A stretch of DNA of 64,000 nucleotides, taken from NCBI GenBank assembly GCA_947493455.1, contig CANLRB010000001.1, positions 806,001 through 870,000 of the forward strand, given 5' to 3'. Position numbers and translations under genes: made by a program. Below are positions 16,694 through 28,993 of the stretch, piece by piece. The DNA is from an uncultured Pseudoalteromonas sp. (lineage in GTDB: Bacteria; Pseudomonadota; Gammaproteobacteria; Enterobacterales; Alteromonadaceae). Under the pieces are notes generated by a model that had not been told where the DNA came from, ran no database searches, and worked only from the letters and a program-made list of their open reading frames with translations. The first letter of the stretch is position 1. Each line of letters opens with the position of its first letter.

Positions 16694-17644
16694 ATGTCTA
16701 AAGATGTATCAGTCGTTATCCCAAACTACAATTGCTTAAAGTACTTACCCAGGGCGATTAGCAGCGCGTTAAAACAAAAAGGCGTACGCATTGAGATTAT
16801 TGTCATTGATGATGGTTCAACTGATGACAGTTTGATTTGGCTAAAGCGAACAGAGCGAATGTACAATCAAATTCGCATTATTAGTCAAGCAAATAAAGGC
16901 GTCATCGCGGCGCGAAATACAGCAATTAAAAAAGCAAACAGTGACTACATTGCGTTTTTAGATGCCGATGACTATTGGCCAGTCGACAAACTCGCTGAGC
17001 AACTGAGTTTTATGAAAAGCCGCCCTGCATGTGGTTTATCTTTTACAAACTATCAGCATGTTGATGTCGGGTATCAAGATATCATTGACTGTTTCTCATA
17101 TTGGCCAGAATTTTTACAACACATCGACCCACACGACAGTGGCTACCAGCTATTACCGAGTGCCGTCAATCGTATTTTAGAAACAAATGTCATTGGCACG
17201 TCCAGTGTAATGGTCAAAAAACAACATATTGAGCGTGCCGGCGGTTTTGATCCAACTTTAAGAAGCGCTGAAGATTGGGACTGTTGGTTACGCATCGCCC
17301 TTCATAGTGAGGTCGCTTTTAGTAATAAAATTGCGATGTCTTATTTAATGCGCCCCGATTCCATTACCGCAAATCGCCAACACCGCATTGACGCGATGCG
17401 CGATATTATCGAGCGTATTGGCCATCACGAAAGTGTGAACGACACAAGTTATCAAATCGCCCTCACGCGACTTATGGAATCACAAGGCGAAATGTACCGT
17501 TTGCAAAATCAATTTTATACCGCATTACTGCATTCAAGCCACGCGTTTTATAGAGCACCACAAATGCGCCGTTTTAAAGCGCTACTCAGTGATGCAAAAA
17601 ATTTATTGAAGTCATCGGTCATGCAGCAATCATGTGTTAAATAG
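16694..17644 (+). CDS. GT2-family glycosyltransferase
   Basis: A GT-A fold transferase of 316 residues. VSVVIPNYNCLKYLPRAI and IVIDDGSTDDSLIWL form the nucleotide site, and FLDADDYWPVDK carries the metal-binding DxD. RSAEDWDCWLRIA supplies the likely catalytic base region. The ATG at 16694 is chosen because the family N-terminus begins there; an in-frame start 21 codons upstream would overlap the sigma-54 element. It is encoded divergently from the five-gene operon and is followed after 25 bp by a response-regulator gene. It probably adds one sugar of the exopolysaccharide repeat unit. Confidence 0.88.
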   Translation: MSKDVSVVIPNYNCLKYLPRAISSALKQKGVRIEIIVIDDGSTDDSLIWLKRTERMYNQIRIISQANKGVIAARNTAIKKANSDYIAFLDADDYWPVDKLAEQLSFMKSRPACGLSFTNYQHVDVGYQDIIDCFSYWPEFLQHIDPHDSGYQLLPSAVNRILETNVIGTSSVMVKKQHIERAGGFDPTLRSAEDWDCWLRIALHSEVAFSNKIAMSYLMRPDSITANRQHRIDAMRDIIERIGHHESVNDTSYQIALTRLMESQGEMYRLQNQFYTALLHSSHAFYRAPQMRRFKALLSDAKNLLKSSVMQQSCVK

Positions 17645-17669
17645 GCTAAAGTTAAGATAAGGAGGTGAT

Positions 17670-18101
17670 ATGCAACATATTTTACTTGTCGACGACGAAC
17701 CTGAAGTGGTTCATGCTTTATCTCGCGTACTCAGAAAAGAGTACCACATTAGTAAAGCGTTTAGTGCAGACCAAGCGCTTGAATTATTGCGCGAGCAACC
17801 AATTGATTTGATTTTGTCTGACATCAGAATGCCCCATGTAGATGGCATTGAATTGCTGACACAAATCAAATCCTTGTATCCTGGGATCTCACGAGTTTTG
17901 CTTTCAGGGTACGCCGATATGGAGCAAAGCCAAGCTGCAATTAGTAATCACATTGCCGAAATAATTTTAGCAAAACCCTGGGATAACTTTGAGTTAAAAA
18001 CTATTTTAAAGATTATTCTGCGTTGTCAGCATCTCGAACAAGCAAATCGAGAATTACAAAATGAAAACCATCAGCTCAAGAGCGAAAAACTAACTACCTG
18101 A
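17670..18101 (+). CDS. CheY-like single-domain response regulator with C-terminal helix
   Basis: A receiver domain of 143 residues. Acidic pocket residues are D8 and D9, the phosphoacceptor is D51 in LSDIRMPHVDG, and the conserved lysine is in LAKPWDN. The last 25 residues form a polar, probably coiled-coil tail, not a DNA-binding or enzymatic domain. The KPW signature is common in receivers of the RpfG/HD-GYP type, but no such output domain is present. It has a very strong AAGGAGGTGAT ribosome site and shares the sigma-54 unit with the GT2 gene. It may feed back on polysaccharide control, perhaps with the STAS protein (inference). Confidence 0.85.
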   Translation: MQHILLVDDEPEVVHALSRVLRKEYHISKAFSADQALELLREQPIDLILSDIRMPHVDGIELLTQIKSLYPGISRVLLSGYADMEQSQAAISNHIAEIILAKPWDNFELKTILKIILRCQHLEQANRELQNENHQLKSEKLTT

Positions 18102-18173
18102 CATCAAAAACAAAGTGAGTAACGACTGTTATCAGCATGGTGACTCGTTGCTCACCCAAACATAAAATCGAAT

Positions 18174-18192
18174 AATGTATTTTGTATACATT
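18174..18192 (+). promoter_or_regulatory. Palindrome upstream of the lactose/galactose operon
   Basis: AATGTAT-TTTGT-ATACATT is a perfect inverted repeat with 7-bp arms, 62 bp before the beta-galactosidase start. It lies between two near-identical segments, GTTGCTCACCCAAACA at about 18147 and GTTTGCTCACCAAAACA at about 18220. It is a candidate operator; no regulator gene is adjacent. Confidence 0.45.
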
Positions 18193-18251
18193 TATCAAAT
18201 AATCCAGTATGCTTTTGTTCGTTTGCTCACCAAAACAACAAAAAACGCTGA

Positions 18252-21413
<3,162 letters not shown>

Positions 21414-21426
21414 GAGGCAGGTAACC

Positions 21427-22842
21427 ATGGAACAACTGATCCAATTTTCAATATTTTTTATATTGACCGCAGCCGTTGCGGCAATTACATACTTTAAATG
21501 CCGTAACGTAAAACGCAACAAAAACGACAGTAAAGATTATTTTTTAGCTGGTGGCGGCCTGTCTTGGGTTGTTGTGGCTGGTTCACTGATGATGACCAAC
21601 ATTAGCGCTGAGCAAATTGTTGGCATGAATGGCGCGCAAATGCTACTCGTTGCCTGGTGGGAAATTGCAGCGGCGCTTGGTCTGGTCATTTTAGCGCGTT
21701 GGTTGATACCGATATACTACAAGTACAATTGCACCACAACCACTGAATTGCTCGAGCGTAAATACAACGACAAAGGAATTCGAGCCATGGTATCGGTGTT
21801 ATTCATGCTTGGTTACGCGTTTATTTTGTTGCCAGTAGTCCTTTACACCGGTTCACTATTTATGAAATCGATGTTTGGTCTGACGATGTCGGTGACCGCC
21901 ATTGCCGTAATTTTTGCTATTGTAGGCGCCATCTATGCGATATTTGGCGGCCTTAGAGCGATTGCGATTTCCGATACCCTAAATGGGATCGGCCTGCTTG
22001 TGATGGGTTGTATTGTGTCATATTTAGCGATGAATGCGATAAATTGGGATTTATCAGGTATTCCGATTGAGCGCCTAACGTTAGTGGGCGATAACGATTC
22101 TGAAATCCCTTGGCATACGCTGCTGACCGGCATGATATTTATTCAAATATTTTATTGGGGCACCAATATGGTGATCACCCAACGAGCGCTTGCTGCAAAA
22201 TCAGTGAAAGAAGCGCAAAAAGGCCTCTATGCCGCGGTAGTTATGAAACTACTGATCCCAATTATTGTTGTGTTACCGGGTATTGTCGCGTTTAAACTTT
22301 ATGGTGATATAAACGACGTTGCCTACGGCAGGCTCGTTGGCGATATTTTACCTTCATGGCTTTCGGGTGCCTTTGCTGCGGTGATGGCCGGTGCCGTGCT
22401 CAGCTCTTTTAACTCATGTTTAAATTCGGCTGCAGCACTTTATACCTGCGACATTCATCAAAATTACGTCAATAAAAATGCAGATGTAAGAAAAATTGGT
22501 ACCATAGTGGCGCTTATTTTTACCGTAATCGCCGTATTATTGGTACCCATTTTTGCACAACCTGACAGTATCCTTGCACTATTACAAGAACTCAATGGGC
22601 TATATTCAATGCCTGTTTTAGCGGCCTTTATTTGTGCGCTTGCCTTTAAAAATATCAGCGGCCTAGCTATCAAATGTGGCCTTGTATTTGGTGTTGCTTT
22701 GTATGCATTGTTCACTTTTTATTGGGAACCGATGTTGCATTATATTCACCTTATGGCAATCACGCTGCTTCTGACCATAGGGTTTACGGTATCAATAAAC
22801 GCGATTTTGCCGGCAGAAGAAGCTGAACCGAACGATGCGTAA
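21427..22842 (+). CDS. Sodium:solute symporter (SSS family), probable galactose transporter
   Basis: A 471-residue membrane protein with about twelve to thirteen helices, of the SSS/SGLT family. Diagnostic segments are [14 protein letters not shown] in an early helix, [17 protein letters not shown], and [16 protein letters not shown] in a late helix. It should import a sugar with Na+. Its place between beta-galactosidase and galT/galK suggests that the sugar is galactose released outside the inner membrane. It starts 13 bp after the beta-galactosidase gene with AGAGGCAGG as ribosome site and overlaps galT by 8 bp. The C-terminus is shorter than in vSGLT-type proteins, lacking a long tail. Confidence 0.87.
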   Translation: MEQLIQFSIFFILTAAVAAITYFKCRNVKRNKNDSKDYFLAGGGLSWVVVAGSLMMTNISAEQIVGMNGAQMLLVAWWEIAAALGLVILARWLIPIYYKYNCTTTTELLERKYNDKGIRAMVSVLFMLGYAFILLPVVLYTGSLFMKSMFGLTMSVTAIAVIFAIVGAIYAIFGGLRAIAISDTLNGIGLLVMGCIVSYLAMNAINWDLSGIPIERLTLVGDNDSEIPWHTLLTGMIFIQIFYWGTNMVITQRALAAKSVKEAQKGLYAAVVMKLLIPIIVVLPGIVAFKLYGDINDVAYGRLVGDILPSWLSGAFAAVMAGAVLSSFNSCLNSAAALYTCDIHQNYVNKNADVRKIGTIVALIFTVIAVLLVPIFAQPDSILALLQELNGLYSMPVLAAFICALAFKNISGLAIKCGLVFGVALYALFTFYWEPMLHYIHLMAITLLLTIGFTVSINAILPAEEAEPNDA

Positions 22843-23890
22843 ATGTGAAAACAACGACTTTGACGTAACAGCGCATAGCCATCGCCGATTTAACCCACTC
22901 ACAAATGAGTGGGTGTTGGTCTCGCCACATCGCAGCAAACGACCGTGGCAAGGCCAACAAGAAAGCGTACAAAGCATCACACAGACAACCTATGATAAAA
23001 GTTGCTTTTTATGTGCTGGTAACAAACGAATAAATGGTGAAACAAACCCGCGCTATACGGGCCCATATGTATTTACCAATGACTTTGCTGCCTTGCAACA
23101 AGATGTGCCAATGGCAACAAATGACGATCCGCTCTTTCGCATGCACTCGGTACAAGGCGAAAGTCGTGTGATTTGTTTTTCACCTCATCACAGTAAAACG
23201 CTGCCACTGCTGAGTGACACTGAGATTAGCCAGGTGATCCGCTGTCAGGCGGATCAAATAAACGAGCTATCGGCTCAGTATTCATGGGTCCAAGTATTTG
23301 AGAACAAGGGCGAGCAAATGGGCTGCTCTAATCCGCACCCCCATGGACAAATCTGGGCAACAAATGCCCTGCCAAATGAAGCTGTCAAAGAAGATAATGC
23401 CCAGCTAGACTACTTTAAACAGCATAAATCATGTTTATTAATCGACTATGCAAAGCGCGAAAAAGCATTAAAGCAACGCGTTGTGATTGAAAACGCGCAC
23501 TGGATTGCCGTTGTGCCTTGGTGGGCCTGTTGGCCGTTTGAAACCCTTGTATTGCCCTATGCACCAACAATGCACTTGGACGCGCTAACACCGGAACAAG
23601 AAACGGCGTTGGCATCATTGCTAAAACGACTGACTACAAAATACGACAACTTATTTAAAACAAGTTTTCCGTATTCAATGGGTTGGCATGGTGCTCCATC
23701 CAATAATCACAGCAATGATCACTGGCAACTGCACGCCCACTTTTACCCACCACTACTTAGAAGTGCCACAGTTAAAAAATTTATGGTGGGCTATGAAATG
23801 CTGAGCGAAAGCCAGCGCGATATTACGCCTGAACAAGCCGCTGCCATGCTGCGCGAGCAAAGTGAACAACATTACTCAACAACCGTTTAA
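22835..23890 (+). CDS. galT: Galactose-1-phosphate uridylyltransferase
   Basis: Converts galactose-1-phosphate and UDP-glucose to glucose-1-phosphate and UDP-galactose in the Leloir pathway. The 351-residue length is normal. The catalytic histidine triad motif is in [11 protein letters not shown] zinc-type CFLCAGN pair lies near residue 50, and [17 protein letters not shown] marks the N-terminus. A second histidine motif, [10 protein letters not shown], is near residue 300. It overlaps the end of the symporter gene by 8 bp and is followed by galK after 15 bp. galE is not in this operon, so UDP-galactose must be recycled by an epimerase encoded elsewhere. Confidence 0.95.
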   Translation: MRKCENNDFDVTAHSHRRFNPLTNEWVLVSPHRSKRPWQGQQESVQSITQTTYDKSCFLCAGNKRINGETNPRYTGPYVFTNDFAALQQDVPMATNDDPLFRMHSVQGESRVICFSPHHSKTLPLLSDTEISQVIRCQADQINELSAQYSWVQVFENKGEQMGCSNPHPHGQIWATNALPNEAVKEDNAQLDYFKQHKSCLLIDYAKREKALKQRVVIENAHWIAVVPWWACWPFETLVLPYAPTMHLDALTPEQETALASLLKRLTTKYDNLFKTSFPYSMGWHGAPSNNHSNDHWQLHAHFYPPLLRSATVKKFMVGYEMLSESQRDITPEQAAAMLREQSEQHYSTTV

Positions 23891-23905
23891 ACAGTGCAAA
23901 TCATT

Positions 23906-25078
23906 ATGACAACACCCATTGCCAGTGCTACCAATTTATTTAAACACACATATAACGACGCACCACAAGCGCACTATTGTGCGCCAGGACGAGTCAATTT
24001 AATTGGCGAACATACCGATTACAATCAAGGTTTTGTGTTGCCGGCCGCGATTGATTTTTACACTGCGATTTGTGTTTCAAAGCGCGGTGATAGTCAATTT
24101 AGAGCGATCGCGGATGACTTTAGTGACGCAATTATTGATTGGCAATATGGTCATGAAGGTCAATATGATAAAGAGCTTGGTTGGGTCAACTACCTAAAAG
24201 CGGTGACCTTTGTGCTGCATCAGCACGGCTTACAAATTCAAGGGGTTGATATCGCGGTTGCGGGAAATGTGCCACTGGGCGCTGGGCTTTCTTCGTCAGC
24301 ATCATTGCAAGTTGCGTTTGTTAGTGCGCTTAGCCAAGAATACAACTTACAGCTCAGTGAACTAGAAATCGCCCAAATCGCCCAATTAGCTGAAAATCAA
24401 TTTATTGGCTGTAATTGCGGAATAATGGATCAACTTATTAGCGCTAGCGCAGTAAAAAATCATGCCTTACTGATCGATTGCAAAAACTTATCTACCAACA
24501 TAATTGCGCTACCAGAGACGCTTGACATCATGATAGTGCATTCAAATGTATCGCGCGGCTTAGTGGACTCTAAATACAACGAACGACGAGAACAGTGTGA
24601 ACAAGTGGCAAACTATTTTAACAGTAGCTCACTACGAGAGGTTGATTTTAATGAACTTCAAACTAAACGAGATGAAATAGCGCAAACACTTAGCGATACC
24701 CACTATCGCCGTGCACGCCACGTTTTAACAGAAAACCAACGCGTATTAGACATGATTAAAGCGCTTGAACAGAATGATTTAAGTGCGATTAATCATATTA
24801 TGGCAAACAGCCATCTTTCCATGTCGTATGATTTTGAAATTACCGTGCCTGCCATCGATTGTTTAGTCGATATAATCACTTCATCACTTAACGGACGTGG
24901 CGGAGCACGAATGACCGGGGGTGGTTTTGGCGGCTGTGTTGTGGCGCTGGTCGAAAAACACAAAACAGAACAAGTTATATCGCAAATAAAACAGCAATAT
25001 CCGGCTCAAACTGGCTTACAACCGAGTATTTATTTGTGCACCGCAACTGATGGTGCACACAGACGAAGTGTTCAGTAA
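23906..25078 (+). CDS. galK: Galactokinase
   Basis: GHMP-family kinase of 390 residues that phosphorylates alpha-galactose at C1 with ATP. The galactokinase signature GRVNLIGEHTDYNQGFVLPA is near residue 30. The GHMP ATP-binding motif PLGAGLSSSASLQVA is near residue 125. The C-terminal motif GARMTGGGFGGCVVAL is near residue 340. The ATG at 23906 is chosen; a GTG four codons upstream is also possible, and neither has a clear ribosome site. The galM start follows 2 bp after its stop, so translation is likely coupled. Confidence 0.95.
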   Translation: MTTPIASATNLFKHTYNDAPQAHYCAPGRVNLIGEHTDYNQGFVLPAAIDFYTAICVSKRGDSQFRAIADDFSDAIIDWQYGHEGQYDKELGWVNYLKAVTFVLHQHGLQIQGVDIAVAGNVPLGAGLSSSASLQVAFVSALSQEYNLQLSELEIAQIAQLAENQFIGCNCGIMDQLISASAVKNHALLIDCKNLSTNIIALPETLDIMIVHSNVSRGLVDSKYNERREQCEQVANYFNSSSLREVDFNELQTKRDEIAQTLSDTHYRRARHVLTENQRVLDMIKALEQNDLSAINHIMANSHLSMSYDFEITVPAIDCLVDIITSSLNGRGGARMTGGGFGGCVVALVEKHKTEQVISQIKQQYPAQTGLQPSIYLCTATDGAHRRSVQ

Positions 25079-25080
25079 CA

Positions 25081-26112
25081 GTGGAGAACGTACACGTTTT
25101 TGAATTACCCGCTTGGCAGCACCCTAAATTGGGTATTGTGCGTCGATTTTCATTAAAAAGCGCCGAATTGGAGGTAGTGGTTATCAGCTTAGGTGCCACA
25201 ATTAGTCAGTTTTACGTGAACCACGATGACGGTAACAAAACAAATATTGTACTTGGCTATGACAACCTCAACGACTACCTTAATCAACAGGCTTATTTAG
25301 GCGCTGTGGTTGGCCGTTACGCAAATCGTATTGCAGGCGGTCAACTCAACTTCAAAAACCAGACATTTCAGCTCAATCAAAATCAATTTCCGCACACATT
25401 ACACGGTGGCAAAACAGGGTTTAGCCACAAAAATTGGCAGGCATCAAAGCGAAAAAATGGTGTTCGCTTTCAACTTATGAGCGACGATGGCGACATGGGT
25501 TTTCCAGGTCACTGTGAGACATGGGTCGATTACTACCTTGAAAACAATCAACTGGTAATGGAAATATTTGCAACGGTCAGCCGACCTTGCCCGCTAAATT
25601 TTACAGGCCATAGTTACTTTAATTTGGATGGACTCGCCGATATTGGTCAACACCAACTGCAAATAAACGCGAAAAAGTACGCCCAAATAAACCAAACAGG
25701 GATCCCCGTAGACTATTGTGATGTAGCAGGTTCGCCCTTTGACCTCAGCAAACCTAGCGCCCTAAATACTTGTTTAACGTCACCGGAGCTTATGCCAACG
25801 CGTGGGTTTGATCATTGCTATTTGTTAGCAAACAAAGACCTTGCTCCCGCAGCAATTGCAACCAGTAAAAGCTCAGGCATCACACTTAAGCTTTTTACCA
25901 ATCAACCGAGCCTACAGCTCTACACTGGCAATTACCTAAGTACTACGACCAATAACTTTCGTGATCACCAAGGGTTTTGCTTAGAGCCGGGACTACCACC
26001 AAACGCACCAAATGATAATCGCTGGCAACAGGTAGTCCCACATCAAACGAACACTTGGACACACCCCTTCGAGCGTTATCATCATATAACCCGTTACGAG
26101 ATAACAACTTAA
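25081..26112 (+). CDS. galM: Aldose 1-epimerase (galactose mutarotase)
   Basis: Interconverts alpha and beta anomers of galactose, supplying the alpha form to galactokinase. The 343-residue protein has the galactose mutarotase fold. Substrate-site residues lie in GRYANRIAGGQ, HTLHGGKTGF, LNFTGHSYFNLDG and GFDHCYLL, and the catalytic glutamate is in GFCLEPGLPPNAPN. The start is a GTG 2 bp after the galK stop. It is the last gene of the operon and ends only 4 bp from the stop of the convergent histidine kinase gene. No terminator hairpin fits between them. Confidence 0.93.
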   Translation: MENVHVFELPAWQHPKLGIVRRFSLKSAELEVVVISLGATISQFYVNHDDGNKTNIVLGYDNLNDYLNQQAYLGAVVGRYANRIAGGQLNFKNQTFQLNQNQFPHTLHGGKTGFSHKNWQASKRKNGVRFQLMSDDGDMGFPGHCETWVDYYLENNQLVMEIFATVSRPCPLNFTGHSYFNLDGLADIGQHQLQINAKKYAQINQTGIPVDYCDVAGSPFDLSKPSALNTCLTSPELMPTRGFDHCYLLANKDLAPAAIATSKSSGITLKLFTNQPSLQLYTGNYLSTTTNNFRDHQGFCLEPGLPPNAPNDNRWQQVVPHQTNTWTHPFERYHHITRYEITT

Positions 26113-26116
26113 AGTA

Positions 26117-28096
26117 CTAGGCTTGCCTTAATTCATCCAATGCGGTTTCAGCATATGGTAACCAAATAGAGACGCTCAAGCCATGCGATATATTGGTTGT
26201 TGCATTGATGCTCCCAGAGTGTGCTTCAACCACGCGTTTACACAGAGCAAGACCAAGCCCAGCACCACCATAATCACGATTGCGCGATTTTTCAACGCGG
26301 TACAAAGGTTCAAAAATTCGATCAAGCTCGCTACTGTCGACCCCTTTACCGTTATCCTCAACAATTATATTAATTCCGCGCTCACGCGAGTCGATTAACA
26401 TTAACCGGGTCGTATGGTTTTCATCGTCTTTGCGAAATTGCCAGCTATTGTTTAATAGCTCTTTAACGACTTGGATCAGCTTTTGTGCATCCAAATTCAA
26501 AGTTTTATCGCTCTCAAGCTCATTTATAAGTTCAATATGATGGTCTGTATTAATGGTAGACTCGCTGATAGCGTGGATCACTAAATGTGAGAACTCCGTC
26601 ACACTGTAACGCCTTGTATCGAGTTGCGCTTGCATATTGCTGTCTTTTGAGAAATCAGACAAACGATTTATTAAATCAGTCAATCCATCAATTTTACCCA
26701 TTAAACCTTGATACGAACCTTGCACATCGTCTGTCACATTGTGTTGCAGCGACTCGACTTCAAATTTCATCACCGTAAGCGGGGTACGTAATTCATGAGA
26801 CAGATCACTAAATAATTGTTGGGTTTTATCGTCAAGTTGCATTTGACTAATTTGATTTTCTGATTTTTGATCAACAACTTGTAAGTTAAGCTGCGCAACT
26901 TGATTTTGCAGCTTAGAAAGCAAATGAGTTTGTACTGATTTATATTGTAACGCCAGCGCAACACTAAATAACATGCCTTCAATTAAGTAGCCGACTTTGA
27001 TATAGGTCGCAAGATTAAACGCCTCAAAAAAGTTGCCAAAGTTGGCCCCAAAAATAGTGAGAATATTTACAAAAATTAAGTGGTTTGCAACGCTAATGCC
27101 GAATACTTTAATCGCGATATTTTGCTGTTTAAAACACCATAGAGCCGTATAAAATAACAGCGGTATGGTCATAATGCTGAGCAACATATTATAAAGCACG
27201 CTGTCAAGCATTATGGCAGCAGCAATAAGTACAGCATATGCCACAATAACAGCAAGATAAATACGGTCTAACAGGGTATGAAACTTGCGCAGTAACAAAA
27301 ATTCGCGCACAAACAGCAGGTGAAAAATAGGCACTGTTACCATTAATACCAATGAGTATAGTCCGGTAAATTCGCCCTGGCTGGGCCAAAAATACTGAAA
27401 CGTAAACCCTGACATATCAATCACAATAAGTAGGAAAAGTGCAGTCCACACACTGTAATAAATATTGGTTCGATTTGGGTTAAAACATAAGTTAATCAAT
27501 ATCGACACTAAGATCGCCGAGATCACGCCAACCAAAATGCCGTTTAATAACGTAGAGCGCTCGCTAACCCTTTGAAAATTATCACGACTATGCAAGCGAA
27601 TATTTGGCGGTGCATTGGCAAATGTTTGATATTTTATAATAAACTCGCTACGGCTTTGTGGGGGTATTTGCAATGGACTATAAAAAAGAGGTTGTTGTAC
27701 CGCACGCTCTGAAAATGGACTACTTGGCGAGTACGATTCGAGTAATTCTGCATGACCATTGTTAATCCGATAGAGTTCAAGCACGGGTAGTCGCGCATAG
27801 CTAAACGATAAAAACCACGCTTGCTCGGCGGTCATATTTTCAATACTAAGTCGCGCCCAATAGGTCACTTTATTATGGTTCGGACGCTGTTGAAACTGCG
27901 CCGCCGGAACAAAGGAAATCTCGCCAGCCATTACTTGTGCGATTGTGACTTGATTCGACGCGTCAGCATAAACCTGCGTGAATGGCTTAATTGAATACTG
28001 AGCTTGCTGTTCTGTCACAACAAGCGAATTGGCGACTAGTTGCAATGGATAAAATAAAAAAACGATCCACAGTAATGCGTTGGTTATACGTTTCAT
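26117..28096 (-). CDS. 7TMR-DISM sensor histidine kinase
   Basis: A membrane sensor kinase of 659 residues. A signal peptide (1-23) precedes an extracytoplasmic beta-sandwich domain of the 7TMR-DISMED2 type (about 30-160). Seven membrane helices follow (about 185-390), then a short coiled coil, a HisKA domain with phosphoacceptor histidine in DLSHELRTPLTV, and an HATPase domain. The ATPase shows the N box in VKELLNNSWQF and G boxes in EDNGKGVD and GGAGLGLAL. DISMED2 domains are thought to bind carbohydrates, which would suit its position beside the galactose operon, but that link is inference. The ATG at 28096 starts the signal peptide. No partner response regulator is adjacent. Confidence 0.87.
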   Translation of the reverse strand: MKRITNALLWIVFLFYPLQLVANSLVVTEQQAQYSIKPFTQVYADASNQVTIAQVMAGEISFVPAAQFQQRPNHNKVTYWARLSIENMTAEQAWFLSFSYARLPVLELYRINNGHAELLESYSPSSPFSERAVQQPLFYSPLQIPPQSRSEFIIKYQTFANAPPNIRLHSRDNFQRVSERSTLLNGILVGVISAILVSILINLCFNPNRTNIYYSVWTALFLLIVIDMSGFTFQYFWPSQGEFTGLYSLVLMVTVPIFHLLFVREFLLLRKFHTLLDRIYLAVIVAYAVLIAAAIMLDSVLYNMLLSIMTIPLLFYTALWCFKQQNIAIKVFGISVANHLIFVNILTIFGANFGNFFEAFNLATYIKVGYLIEGMLFSVALALQYKSVQTHLLSKLQNQVAQLNLQVVDQKSENQISQMQLDDKTQQLFSDLSHELRTPLTVMKFEVESLQHNVTDDVQGSYQGLMGKIDGLTDLINRLSDFSKDSNMQAQLDTRRYSVTEFSHLVIHAISESTINTDHHIELINELESDKTLNLDAQKLIQVVKELLNNSWQFRKDDENHTTRLMLIDSRERGINIIVEDNGKGVDSSELDRIFEPLYRVEKSRNRDYGGAGLGLALCKRVVEAHSGSINATTNISHGLSVSIWLPYAETALDELRQA

Positions 28097-28210
28097 GAAC
28101 GCCTCAAAATACAAAAGCAACCAAGAGAAATGTTGCTTAAAAAAACCTAAACGCAGATCACCACACAATCATGGCGCAAATATGGAGAAACTATGAAATA
28201 ACAATAATTA

Positions 28211-28684
28211 TTATTTAAGTTCTTCTAAAAAAGCGCGACTGGCTTGTTCTATTAAATCAAGCACCAATTCAAAACCATCGCCCTCACCATAATAGGGATC
28301 AGGGATTTCGCTATAACTACTGTCGCCAAAACTCAAAAACAGGTGCAACTTTTCCTGATATTCTTTTGGGCAGATACTTTTTAAATCACGTAAATTATCG
28401 CGATCGGCAGCCAATATATAATCAAATTCGTTAAAGTCACTTGCTGTGACTTGACGCGACACAATGCCTGTAAAGTCATAGCCTCGCCCTTTGCCCGCAG
28501 CCATAGAGCGCGGATCAGGCAGATTGCCCTTGTGAAAACCAATTGTCCCAGCCGAATCAACCTCAACATTAACCGACATTTCATCTGCCACTTTGCGCAG
28601 TACTGCCTCACCGGTTGGTGAGCGGCAAATATTACCCATGCACACGACTAGCACTCTAAAAGGTCTGTTTTTTTCTTTATTCAC
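28211..28684 (-). CDS. Low-molecular-weight protein-tyrosine phosphatase
   Basis: A cytoplasmic phosphatase of 157 residues. The P-loop CMGNICRS supplies the catalytic cysteine (C15) and arginine (R21). The general-acid aspartate is in DPYYGEGDGF near residue 127. These are the hallmarks of the Wzb/YwlE/human LMW-PTP family. Wzb-type members act on capsule tyrosine kinases. Here the exopolysaccharide locus is 12 kb away and has no kinase in view, so such a role is only possible. It is a single-gene unit with no adjacent partner. Confidence 0.92.
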   Translation of the reverse strand: MNKEKNRPFRVLVVCMGNICRSPTGEAVLRKVADEMSVNVEVDSAGTIGFHKGNLPDPRSMAAGKGRGYDFTGIVSRQVTASDFNEFDYILAADRDNLRDLKSICPKEYQEKLHLFLSFGDSSYSEIPDPYYGEGDGFELVLDLIEQASRAFLEELK

Positions 28685-28993
28685 AACGAGTTACTCCAAA
28701 CTAAAATAGCGACATGCATTATCATAGCAGATTGATTTTAATGCAATACTTGACCATTTTAGCGTTCGATTAAGTCAACCGTGTTTAAAACATAACAAAA
28801 GGATTTCACAAGCAAAATATTTAAACAAAGTCTGAGCTGTTTTAATGTTAGTTTGTCGACTACCCTTAAGTGGGTAACCTTGGCTCAGAATTATAACTGC
28901 TTTTTGATGTTTTGGAGCGTATATCAGTCAAGAAGTTAATTGTTTCATCCGTTGGTTACTTTATGTTGTTTAAATTACGGAATTTTTGACTTT
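28685..28993. other. Intergenic region between phosphatase and chemoreceptor
   Basis: A 309-bp AT-rich divergent spacer. It holds a small inverted repeat, TACCC-TTAAGT-GGGTA, at 28861-28876, 118 bp before the chemoreceptor ATG. No open frame of interest, RNA gene or clear flagellar sigma-28 promoter is seen. Confidence 0.5.

Noticed and set aside
28861-28876. TACCC-TTAAGT-GGGTA repeat as a riboswitch stem before the chemoreceptor
   Set aside because: Only one short stem is present, without the other helices of a known riboswitch class.
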